A stretch of DNA of 24,889 bases from Collinsella aerofaciens (GTDB taxonomy: Bacteria > Actinomycetota > Coriobacteriia > Coriobacteriales > Coriobacteriaceae). The notes below the pieces were generated by a model. It was not told the origin of the DNA. It worked only from the letters and a program-made list of their open reading frames with translations, and ran no database searches. Shown piece after piece: positions 6,880 through 13,643 of the stretch. Numbering within the stretch: the stretch's first letter is position 1; each line of letters opens with the position of its first letter. Location of the stretch: positions 1 to 24,889 of the forward strand of contig RQCP01000039.1 of assembly GCA_008668235.1 (NCBI GenBank), in the 5' to 3' direction. Both the position numbers and the translations under genes were made by a program.

Positions 6880-7863
6880 TTACAATTGCGGGCGCGGCTT
6901 TCGACGCAAAAAATCGAAATGCGTCTCGCTCAAGATAATCGAAAGAAAGATGAGCGCGAAGCCGGCGAGCAGGCGCGAGGTGAGCGCCTCCCCCATCAGC
7001 AGCACCGAGAACAGCACACCCGAAGGCGACTCCATCGAAAGGAGCAGCGAGCCCGTTGAGGCCGGGACATGCGCCAGGCCGACGTTTTGGATGAGCAGAG
7101 CCACACACGTACAGCCCACCGATAGAAACGCCATCACACCGATAAAGCTCGGCGTCCACACGGACGCGGGCGCTTGGGTCTCGAATAGCAGCGACGAAAT
7201 CAGGCTCAAGACGCCATTGCCCACAAACATCCAAAACGTGATGACGTTGATGTCCATCTTGCGACCGTACTTGGCGGTCACCGCCATCTGGATGGCAAAG
7301 AAGACCGCGCCGCCCAGCGTAATGGCATCGCCGGCATTGAACTCGACGCTATCGAGCGCCACCAAGCCAATGCCCGCCAGGCACAGCAACGCGGCGCCCA
7401 AGTTGTAACGGGTAAGCTTTTCGCCGCTTAGGACGTAGCTCGCAAACGGCACGAGGATGCAATAGGTACCCGTCAAAAATGCACTCTTGCCCGCCGTGGT
7501 CTGTGCCAGGCCAATCGTCTGCAAACCGTACGCGCCCCACATAAGTGCGCCCATACCAAGTCCGACGATAAGGTTGCGGGCATTAAAGTGCGCGATGATG
7601 CGTTTGTGGAAGATGGCGAACATAACCAGCGAAGCCGGAAGAAAACGAATATAGAGCAGTTCGAACACCGGAATGGTGTCGAGCGCATCTTTCATGGTGG
7701 TAAAGGAATAGCCCCAGATGACCGCCACCGATAGCAGCAAGACCTTCCAGAAGAACGGGGAACGCGCGCCGGCGCCGCGGGAGGTGCCGCCGGCGCCCAG
7801 GTCCTCCCGTGCGACAGGGCTATCGGGCATGTTTTCGATTTCGTTGGCAGCGTATTGGGCCAT
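6880..7863 (-). CDS. EamA/DMT-family transporter
   Basis: A 327-residue inner-membrane protein of the drug/metabolite transporter superfamily, with two EamA repeats and about ten transmembrane helices from residue 38 onward. Typical features are VAVIWGYSFTTMKDAL in helix 1, the second-repeat signature ETQ…FLSVGCTCVALLIQNVGLAHVPASTGSLLLSMESPSGVLFSVLLMGE, and a basic C-terminal tail (FLRRKPRPQL). Helix 9 contains the usual xSxxxEP-like position as SMESPSG. The 37-residue cytoplasmic N-terminal extension rich in Gly/Ala/Arg is longer than average. The ATG at 7863 has GTGAGG seven bases upstream. The substrate is unknown; family members export amino acids, metabolites or drugs. It is monocistronic: a terminator lies 70 bases upstream of the start and another just downstream of the stop. 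The upstream terminator raises the possibility of leader control. Confidence 0.9.
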   Translation of the reverse strand: MAQYAANEIENMPDSPVAREDLGAGGTSRGAGARSPFFWKVLLLSVAVIWGYSFTTMKDALDTIPVFELLYIRFLPASLVMFAIFHKRIIAHFNARNLIVGLGMGALMWGAYGLQTIGLAQTTAGKSAFLTGTYCILVPFASYVLSGEKLTRYNLGAALLCLAGIGLVALDSVEFNAGDAITLGGAVFFAIQMAVTAKYGRKMDINVITFWMFVGNGVLSLISSLLFETQAPASVWTPSFIGVMAFLSVGCTCVALLIQNVGLAHVPASTGSLLLSMESPSGVLFSVLLMGEALTSRLLAGFALIFLSIILSETHFDFLRRKPRPQL

Positions 7864-7931
7864 GGAACATCCTCACACTCAATCTGGGCGTGGTGTCCGC
7901 ACGCGTATGGCTGCGTGCCGCCTCATGGTCA

Positions 7932-7969
7932 AATAAAAACGGGGCGCACCGGACCCCCGGCACGCCCCG
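7932..7969 (-). terminator. Strong terminator in the EamA leader region
   Basis: On minus-strand RNA, CGGGGCG-UG-CCGG pairs with CCGG-UG-CGCCCCG around a four-base loop. This gives a 13-bp stem that includes two G-U pairs which are mismatches on the plus strand, followed by UUUUUAUUU. It lies about 230 bases past the stop of the nearest upstream gene and 70 bases before the EamA start. It may therefore end readthrough or a leader transcript rather than the upstream mRNA directly. Confidence 0.8.
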
Positions 7970-8057
7970 CTACTGTAGCAACATCCAAGCAGCCCACGCA
8001 ATCCAGCCCGCTAAAGTACCGGCAAAGTAAACCTCGATGCTCCGGCAATATCAGCGA
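7970..8057 (-). other. Leader segment before the EamA terminator with a Trp-rich open frame
   Basis: Reading minus, a stop-bounded 26-codon frame (TGA at 8053-8051, TAG at 7972-7970) reads …IEVYFAGTLAGWIAWAAWMLLQ. It has three Trp codons in the last eleven sense codons, and its stop codon abuts the terminator stem. No ATG, GTG or TTG precedes the Trp codons in this frame; the nearest GGAG is one base from an ATC codon. It could be a leader peptide with a non-standard start, the decayed 3' end of a membrane protein gene, or chance. I do not call it a CDS. Confidence 0.2.
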
Positions 8058-8156
8058 AAACGACCCCAAGCGAGCAAGGTGACGTGAAATGAAAGGGCGC
8101 TGACCTTCTGGTCGCGCCCTTGAAATTGAACGTCAGATTGCCGCTTGGGGCCGTTT
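8058..8156. repeat. Structured hairpin element, family copy B
   Basis: A 99-base imperfect hairpin. The outer arms are 15 bases (8058-8072 with 8142-8156), one mismatch that becomes G-U on the minus strand. Next come a single extra A (8073), helices GCAA/TTGC and TGACGT-like, TGAA (8090-8093) facing TGAA (8121-8124), a 7-bp inner stem AGGGCGC/GCGCCCT, one unpaired T (8101), the helix GACC/GGTC and tetraloop TTCT. It lies 40 bases downstream of a YhgE/Pip stop codon, just beyond a short hairpin repeat (8159-8197). It has the same architecture as the copies at 5386-5475 and 13452-13551. Confidence 0.75.
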
Positions 8157-8158
8157 GT

Positions 8159-8197
8159 AGCGTCGAGCCGTTACGCGGTTTGGTAAAACCGCGTAAC
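8159..8197. repeat. Short hairpin repeat with AGCGTCGAG tag, copy 1
   Basis: The perfect 12-bp inverted repeat GTTACGCGGTTT (8170-8181) / AAACCGCGTAAC (8186-8197) has a GGTA loop and is preceded by AGCGTCGAGCC. The first 22 bases (8159-8180) are identical to 13599-13620. The hairpin begins within the TAG stop codon of the YhgE/Pip gene, so it forms the immediate 3' end of that mRNA. There is no strong U tract, so it may be a 3' stabiliser or a mobile palindrome rather than a classic terminator. Confidence 0.75.
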
Positions 8198-10386
8198 TAA
8201 ATAAGCTTTGTCGACTCCAGCTTTTCGATGATCCAGTCGTTGGCTTTGATGACTGGGCGGCGGAAGACGACGCCCAGGGCCAGCGACGGAATCAGATAGC
8301 TCGCCAGAATGCCCAGCTCAACCCAGTACTCCATATGGTAGGCGCCAGCCATGGCGGCATGCATGGCGTTAATGCCATGGGTAAACGGCAGGAACGGATA
8401 GATCGCCTGGAACACAGGGCCGGTCATCTCGATGGGGAACGTACCGCCCGAACCGCCGACCTGCATGACCAGCAGCACGACGGCGAGTGCCTTGCCGATA
8501 TCGCCAAACGACACCGTAAGCGTGTAGACGATATTGGAGAACACGAGACTCGCGACCCAGCCCGCCAGCACAAACTGCAGCGGGTCGTCGCACTGGATGC
8601 CAAAGAACAGGATGTCGCCCGCGCACACGAGCGTTGCCTGCAGCAGGGCCAGACCGCCAAAGAACAGGTAGCGGCCCAGGTAGATCTCGTGCAAGCGCAC
8701 GGGGATTAACTCATTGATGAGTTCGTCGTCAACCGACACCTTCATCATGGCCGCCAGCACGATCGAGCCGACCCAGAGCGACAGAATCGTGTAGAACGGC
8801 GCCATGGCCGAGCCGTAGTTGCGGATCGGATAGACCGGCTTGCGATCGAGCGCGACGGGGCCGGAAAGCGACACGGCCAGACCCTCGGGATCATTGCCGA
8901 TCATCGTCTTGATCGTAGCGAGGTCATCCGACATCAAGGCGCCGTCGAGCTCGTCCTTAAACGCACTGATCTTGTCCGATGCCTCGCCCAGCTGATCAGA
9001 AGCCTTGTTGACCAGCTTTGCAGCTTTGGAGAGGCCCTTTGCCAGCGAACCGGATGCGTCGGTCAGGCCAGCAACAGCACTATCCAGATCGTTCGAAATA
9101 CCGTTCAGCGAATCCAAAACGCCCGAGATGGTCTTCTTGAGCTCCTTTGCCTTGGCCGAAAACGTAGAGTCGTAGTCAGTCTTGGCGCCCGAGATACCAG
9201 CCTTGGCATCCGCGATTGCCTGATCGACCTCGGCACGCGACTTATTAACCTCTGCCATGCTGTCAGAGAGAGACTTCGCGGTGGCCGTCAAGTCCTTGGC
9301 GTTGTTGCGATACTCCACAGCAATCCTGCTCAGCGATGTTGCCACAGACTTGAGGCTGTCCTGGAGTTTTTCGTCAGTCACCTGATCGGCAAAGCTGCGG
9401 AGCTGGTCGGCCGTGGCGTCGATATCGTCGGCACGCGTGTTGAGCGCCGCCGCGGCATCGTTGAGCTGGGACACTGTAAGGTCGACATGTTGATTCGCGG
9501 CATCAAATGCCTTCGCAAGCTCGGCGGACACGTTGTCAAACGAGCCCGCGCTTCCGTCAATCGCGGCATTGATGGCGTCGTTGGCGTCCTTCAGCGCTTC
9601 CTTGGAATCGCTAATACCGCTTTTGACATGCTCCATCAGCTGCTTCGTTGACTCATCGACCGTGCCCGTCTGCTTGAGCATGCCGCTCGCCGACGTCAGC
9701 GAATCGGACGTGGAGCTCAAAATGCCCGCCAGCGACGAAGCATTTGCCCGAACGTCTCGCAGGTCCTCAATCGAATCGCCGAGCGTCGAGGACAGGTTGG
9801 CGATAAAGTTACCCACCTGGTCGGTGCTCATGTAATCGAGCAGGCTGGACACCGTCTTAAGACCGATCGTCGTAATGGTCTCGGTAAAAGTTTTGTTAAC
9901 CTGGCTCTGGACGGCGCTCGAACCCTTCTCGGTCACGATCTGCGCAATGGCGTTGGCCTTCTGATTCTCGTAGAACTCGATATCGGCATGCTTCACGTCG
10001 GTCGAGAAAAGCGTCATCATGTCAGCGCTAAACGTTTTGGGGATAACGACGGCAGCATAGTACGCGCCCGACTTAACGCCCTCGATAGCCTTTTCGCGAT
10101 TGTTGAGCACAACCCAATCGAAGCTCTCGTTGCCGCGTAGGGTGGCGGTCACGTTTTCGCCCACGTTAACCTCGACGGGGATCAAATCGCTCTCGTAACC
10201 CTCATCGGTGTTGACCACGGCGATCTTAAGATTGCCGGTGTTGCCGTACGGATCCCAGCTGCCGGCGATGTTAAACCACGCGTACAGACACGGTACGATA
10301 ATGAGGCCCATCACGACAACCAAGCCGATCACGGAGCGAGACACGTTTTGGACATCGCGCCTAAACAGATGCAGGATGTTCTTCAT
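8197..10386 (-). CDS. YhgE/Pip family membrane protein, second gene of a tandem pair
   Basis: A 729-residue membrane protein. The N-terminal domain starts with a transmembrane helix (about 18-38), then the family signature SLYAWFNIAGSWDPYGNT-type stretch (here LYAWFNIAGSWDPYGNTGNL) and a conserved extracytoplasmic domain with EGVKSGAYYAAVVIPKTFS. A long Ser/Ala/Asp-rich coiled-coil stalk spans about 190-500, followed by a C-terminal ABC-2-type block of about six helices (545-715). The topology matches YhgE and Lactococcus phage infection protein Pip, relatives of T7SS EsaA. Their molecular role is not established; Pip serves as a phage receptor. The ATG at 10386 directly abuts the TAA of the upstream paralogue, with AGGAGG inside that gene's last codons, so the two are co-transcribed and probably translationally coupled. 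The stop codon touches a hairpin repeat. Confidence 0.9.
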   Translation of the reverse strand: MKNILHLFRRDVQNVSRSVIGLVVVMGLIIVPCLYAWFNIAGSWDPYGNTGNLKIAVVNTDEGYESDLIPVEVNVGENVTATLRGNESFDWVVLNNREKAIEGVKSGAYYAAVVIPKTFSADMMTLFSTDVKHADIEFYENQKANAIAQIVTEKGSSAVQSQVNKTFTETITTIGLKTVSSLLDYMSTDQVGNFIANLSSTLGDSIEDLRDVRANASSLAGILSSTSDSLTSASGMLKQTGTVDESTKQLMEHVKSGISDSKEALKDANDAINAAIDGSAGSFDNVSAELAKAFDAANQHVDLTVSQLNDAAAALNTRADDIDATADQLRSFADQVTDEKLQDSLKSVATSLSRIAVEYRNNAKDLTATAKSLSDSMAEVNKSRAEVDQAIADAKAGISGAKTDYDSTFSAKAKELKKTISGVLDSLNGISNDLDSAVAGLTDASGSLAKGLSKAAKLVNKASDQLGEASDKISAFKDELDGALMSDDLATIKTMIGNDPEGLAVSLSGPVALDRKPVYPIRNYGSAMAPFYTILSLWVGSIVLAAMMKVSVDDELINELIPVRLHEIYLGRYLFFGGLALLQATLVCAGDILFFGIQCDDPLQFVLAGWVASLVFSNIVYTLTVSFGDIGKALAVVLLVMQVGGSGGTFPIEMTGPVFQAIYPFLPFTHGINAMHAAMAGAYHMEYWVELGILASYLIPSLALGVVFRRPVIKANDWIIEKLESTKLI

Positions 10387-13203
10387 TTATGCCTCACCTC
10401 CTTTGGAGTGCTTGCCAAGCGCGGTGGTATCTCCATCATTTGTGGCTGTGCTGTCGCTGCCCTGAGATTTATGGTGCGAGCCGATATGCGGCAAGCGGCC
10501 CGTGGACTGATCGCCGCCCTTGGCACCACGCTCGCTGGCGTTGAGGCCAAACATGTGGCGGGCGGCAGGAATGGCGGCCGTGTGTTCGCGCATCTCGCGA
10601 CGCAGGTCCTCATCCGAAAGCGCCGAGATGCGCATCTGGGTATTGAGGCTCGCTCGGATATATTCGATATTGATAAGCCAGCCGCAGATGGCAATAACCG
10701 AGATGATCCAAATGACAAGCAGGATGATCTTGCCGTTATTGTCGATATCGAGAACCGTCGACAGGACAAAGAGCAGGACCTGAACGCCCACCACGGCGGC
10801 AAAACCGCCCTTGATGTAGTACGGGTAGCGATGTTCAAAGGCGACCGCATGATCGAGCAGTTCGCGACGGTACGAATCGGAATCGAGCATGACGCGCATG
10901 GCCGTGCGCAGCGAGTAGCGCTGGCGCGGCAGGTCGTTGGACTCGCAAATCATCATACCGGTCGTGGAGAGCTGTTTATCAAAGAGCAGGTTAAGGTTGA
11001 GCAGCAGCGGGCGCAGCTGCAGGCCGATAAAGAGCGCCACGATCAAGAACACGCCCAGAATGCACAGGTTAAACAGGTAGTTGAACGAATACATGCCGCC
11101 GACCGTCTCGCGCAGCAGATTGATGCCGTAGGTAAAGGGCAGCAGCGGGTGCAGCCACTGGAAGAAGCCGGGCATCATCTCGATGGGGTACATGCCCGAC
11201 GAACCCGGGATCTGCACGATGACGAGAATGACGCCGATAGCCTTGCCGATATGCTTAAACGTGGTGGACAGCGCATAGATGATATTGACGTAGGTGAACG
11301 AAATGGCGATGCCGCCCAGCACGAACAGCAGCGGGCTGACGCACTGCACGCCAATCACCAGATCGCCTACCGTAACGATGATGGCCTGCAACGCGCCCAG
11401 GATCACCATGAGCAACCAGCGGCCAAAGTAGCCTTGGCGCGCCGTAAAGCTGCCAACACCTTCACGGTCGACCTCGAGCTTGTAAATGGCGATGAGCACA
11501 TAGCCGCCCACCCAAAGCGCCAGATTGGTGTAGAAGGGAGCGATGCCCGAGCCAAAGCTCTTGACCGGATAGATTGACTTGGACGTCAACTCAACCGGAG
11601 ACGCCATGAAATCTGCCACGTCATTGACATCGACGCCCATCAGATCGGCCAGCTCGCCCATGGACTCGGAGGTCTGCAGCGCCGCGATGTCATTGGCGGC
11701 GGTTGCAAGCTTGTCCTGGACCTTGGCAAGCGAGGAATCGGTCTGGGACAGCGTGGTCTTGGCCTGGCCGAGCGTAGCGCTAAGCTGCGCCAACGTGCCG
11801 CGCGCATTTGCAAGTGTAGGTGTCATACCCGAGACGATACCGGTCAGGTCGCCCGAAACGGCAGCAAAAGAGTCGAGCGCGCTCGAGGCCTTCGGCAGCG
11901 CGTTTTGGCCCAAGTCCGTCTGGGCTTGGCCAAGGTTGGTCGCACCGGTATGAATTGCGTTATTGATAGCGTCACTGGCACCCGAAACAGCCGCTGCGTC
12001 ATTCGCCATGGCGCTCGACTGCGCGGACAGACCGTCCTTGATGCTCTGAAGCTTTTCATTCTGCTCTCGAAGCAAATCGATGGTCGATACAATGCGCGCG
12101 TCAATTTCCTCGGAACCTGTCGACGTGTCATTGGCGAGAATCTCCAAGTGCCCGATAACGGCCTTATTGTGGTCGATCGTCGCTTGAAGAGACTCGAGCG
12201 AGTTGTCGATACGGGTGGTCGTAGATGTGACCGCGCCCGTCAGCTTGCCGATGGCAGCGTTCGCAGAGGCCGACGTCTTGGTGAGCGCAAGGCTGCCTTC
12301 CGAGAGCGCCTTGGAGAGCGAGGTGATGGAGTTGCCCGCCGTGGTGCGAGCTTCGCTCAGCAGGTCGTTGCCCTGGGAGATCGCCTGCGTCAGCGACGGT
12401 GCCTGGCCTTGCAAGCCGGCAAGTGCCGCATCAGCCGAGGCGATAGCGCCACTCGTCTTATCGATGGCGGCATTCATATCGCCAATCGAATCGCGCACCT
12501 CGCCCAAGGTGTCGGACGCCTCGGACACCGAACTTGCCAGCGAGTCCTGAGTCTGGGTTGCCTTGTCCTTTAAATCGACACCGGCATCCTTGGCGATACC
12601 GGCAACAGTCTTGCCTACCGTAGAGACAAATTCCGAGTTGATCTGCTCCTCGATGGTGTTTGCACCGGTATCGGTAACCTTGGGCGCAATGGCGCTCTTC
12701 TTCTCATTGACGTAGTACGTGAGCTTGGGCTGATGGTAGTTGCCGTCGAGCATCGAAACCAGGTTATCCGAGAAGTTCTTGGGAATCACGATAGCGGCAT
12801 AGTACTCGCCGCTCTCGACGCCCTCCTTGGCATCGGCCGTCGAGTCGACGAACGTCCAGCCCAACTGATGATTCTCCTTGAGCTGGTCGACCACTTTGTC
12901 GCCAGCGTTGAGCTCACCCACCAAGTCGTTTTGGGTGCCTCGATCGTTGTTGGCGATAGCAATCTTGATGCCTTGGGTGTTTCCATACGGATCCCAGTTT
13001 GCCACGATGTTATACCAGGCATACAGCGAGGGAATAACGCACACGCCTAGGGTAACCACCAGGGCGACGGGGTTCACAAGCAGTCGCTTAATGTCGCGCT
13101 TAAAGATCGCAAAGGACACCTTTGCATTGGATAGTTTGCTGCCGAGACTCACGCTTGGACCATCCATCCTGTCGTTAAATCGAATCGTACTATCGACAAC
13201 CAT
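10387..13203 (-). CDS. YhgE/Pip family membrane protein, first gene of a tandem pair, with C-terminal extension
   Basis: About 938 residues. It has the family N-terminal helix and signature IPSLYAWYNIVANWDPYGNT, the extracytoplasmic domain with EGVESGEYYAAIVIPKNFS, a long Ala/Ser/Thr-rich coiled-coil stalk (about 200-540) and an ABC-2-like helix bundle (about 565-740). Unlike its downstream partner it continues for about 190 residues, with two further helices (KGGFAAVVGVQVLLFVLSTVL and IILLVIWIISVIAICGWLI). The cytoplasmic tail is polar, contains an ERGAKGGDQ-like segment and ends in GKHSKGGEA. The start is uncertain: ATG 13203 (used here), ATG 13167 and a TTG at 13236 are in frame, and none has a good ribosome site. 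Homology begins only near KVSFAIFKRDIKRLL, so the true start may be downstream of 13203. First gene of a two-gene operon with its own promoter and operator-like site. Confidence 0.87.
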   Translation of the reverse strand: MVVDSTIRFNDRMDGPSVSLGSKLSNAKVSFAIFKRDIKRLLVNPVALVVTLGVCVIPSLYAWYNIVANWDPYGNTQGIKIAIANNDRGTQNDLVGELNAGDKVVDQLKENHQLGWTFVDSTADAKEGVESGEYYAAIVIPKNFSDNLVSMLDGNYHQPKLTYYVNEKKSAIAPKVTDTGANTIEEQINSEFVSTVGKTVAGIAKDAGVDLKDKATQTQDSLASSVSEASDTLGEVRDSIGDMNAAIDKTSGAIASADAALAGLQGQAPSLTQAISQGNDLLSEARTTAGNSITSLSKALSEGSLALTKTSASANAAIGKLTGAVTSTTTRIDNSLESLQATIDHNKAVIGHLEILANDTSTGSEEIDARIVSTIDLLREQNEKLQSIKDGLSAQSSAMANDAAAVSGASDAINNAIHTGATNLGQAQTDLGQNALPKASSALDSFAAVSGDLTGIVSGMTPTLANARGTLAQLSATLGQAKTTLSQTDSSLAKVQDKLATAANDIAALQTSESMGELADLMGVDVNDVADFMASPVELTSKSIYPVKSFGSGIAPFYTNLALWVGGYVLIAIYKLEVDREGVGSFTARQGYFGRWLLMVILGALQAIIVTVGDLVIGVQCVSPLLFVLGGIAISFTYVNIIYALSTTFKHIGKAIGVILVIVQIPGSSGMYPIEMMPGFFQWLHPLLPFTYGINLLRETVGGMYSFNYLFNLCILGVFLIVALFIGLQLRPLLLNLNLLFDKQLSTTGMMICESNDLPRQRYSLRTAMRVMLDSDSYRRELLDHAVAFEHRYPYYIKGGFAAVVGVQVLLFVLSTVLDIDNNGKIILLVIWIISVIAICGWLINIEYIRASLNTQMRISALSDEDLRREMREHTAAIPAARHMFGLNASERGAKGGDQSTGRLPHIGSHHKSQGSDSTATNDGDTTALGKHSKGGEA

Positions 13204-13259
13204 TGTACGTAGGCGCTTTAGTGCCTCGCGGCACAATGGTGCTGAGTTTTGCGGATAGC

Positions 13260-13298
13260 AATATACTACGAAGATGAGTTAACGTACAGTTGTACAGT
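13260..13298 (-). promoter_or_regulatory. Putative promoter and CopY/BlaI-type operator of the YhgE/Pip operon
   Basis: A TATATT -10-like hexamer is read on the minus strand at 13265-13260. Seventeen bases upstream, exactly over the expected -35, lies GTACAGTTGTAC (13284-13295), which contains TACA-N2-TGTA. That is the core operator recognised by the CopY/BlaI/MecI winged-helix repressors. The unit GTACAGT is also repeated directly at 13284-13290 and 13292-13298. The -35 itself is poor. No BlaI/CopY gene is in the window, so the regulator is inferred from the box only. Confidence 0.4.
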
Positions 13299-13353
13299 AT
13301 CCTAAATTTCAGCAGGTCACAAAACCACAACCCGCACAAATTAGCAATCCGAA

Positions 13354-13409
13354 TAGTCATTGGGGACGTTCTTAAACGACTGGTCAAACAAGAACGCCCC
13401 CAACGACTA
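13354..13409. repeat. GGGGACG-type palindromic repeat
   Basis: Arms of 20 bases (13354-13373 and 13390-13409) pair with two mismatches, both of which become G-U on minus-strand RNA, around a 16-base loop. The core TTGGGGACGTTCTT is shared with the element at 15830-15879 (GGGACGTTCCTT) and resembles hairpin 2 at 3868-3931. It lies 150-200 bases upstream of the YhgE/Pip start and is not part of any gene. Confidence 0.7.
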
Positions 13410-13451
13410 GTTTGGACCACGGTAACATCGATGTTTTAGCAATGCCAGCGA

Positions 13452-13551
13452 GCGGGCGCCAGAGCGAACAAATTGGCATGAAAAGAGGACGGCATAGACC
13501 TTCTGGTCATGCCGTCCTCTTTGAATGACAAGTTGTCGCTCTGGCGCCCGC
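13452..13551. repeat. Structured hairpin element, family copy C
   Basis: A 100-base hairpin and the best-formed copy. The outer stem is a perfect 16 bp (13452-13467 / 13536-13551). Then come one extra A (13468) and an 11-position helix with two purine mismatches. TGAA (13479-13482) faces TGAA (13522-13525). The 13-bp inner stem is perfect (13483-13495 / 13509-13521), followed by one unpaired A (13496), GACC/GGTC and tetraloop TTCT. It lies between htpG and the YhgE/Pip operon and is followed on the right by two short hairpin repeats leading to the htpG stop. Confidence 0.78.
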
Positions 13552-13553
13552 GC

Positions 13554-13589
13554 AGCGTCGACTGGTCCGCCGTTCGTTAGAACGGCGGA
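13554..13589. repeat. Short hairpin repeat with AGCGTCGA tag, variant
   Basis: The tag AGCGTCGAC is followed by a perfect 10-bp inverted repeat, TCCGCCGTTC (13566-13575) / GAACGGCGGA (13580-13589), with a GTTA loop. The tag and layout match the copies at 8159-8197 and 13599-13636, but the stem sequence differs (CCGCCGTT instead of ACGCGGTT). Confidence 0.65.
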
Positions 13590-13598
13590 ACTGAGGGC

Positions 13599-13636
13599 AG
13601 CGTCGAGCCGTTACGCGGTTCGTAGAACCGCGTAAC
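13599..13636. repeat. Short hairpin repeat with AGCGTCGAG tag, copy 2
   Basis: AGCGTCGAGCC is followed by a perfect 12-bp stem GTTACGCGGTTC (13610-13621) / GAACCGCGTAAC (13625-13636) and a three-base loop. It is identical to 8159-8180 over its first 22 bases. It ends seven bases from the htpG stop codon, the same 3'-end position that copy 1 holds beside the YhgE/Pip gene. Confidence 0.75.
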
Positions 13637-13643
13637 TACCTAA

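Noticed and set aside
7970..8050. Calling the Trp-rich frame a real leader peptide gene
   Set aside because: No ATG, GTG or TTG precedes the Trp codons and there is no properly spaced ribosome site. It is kept only as a finding to check.
8197..13203. Type VII secretion locus, because YhgE/Pip proteins are related to EsaA
   Set aside because: No WXG100 substrate, EssC/EccC ATPase or EssB is nearby, and family membership alone does not imply secretion.
13452..13551. CRISPR-like array from the repeat cluster at 13350-13640
   Set aside because: The units differ in sequence and type, are few, and have no regular spacers; no cas genes are present.
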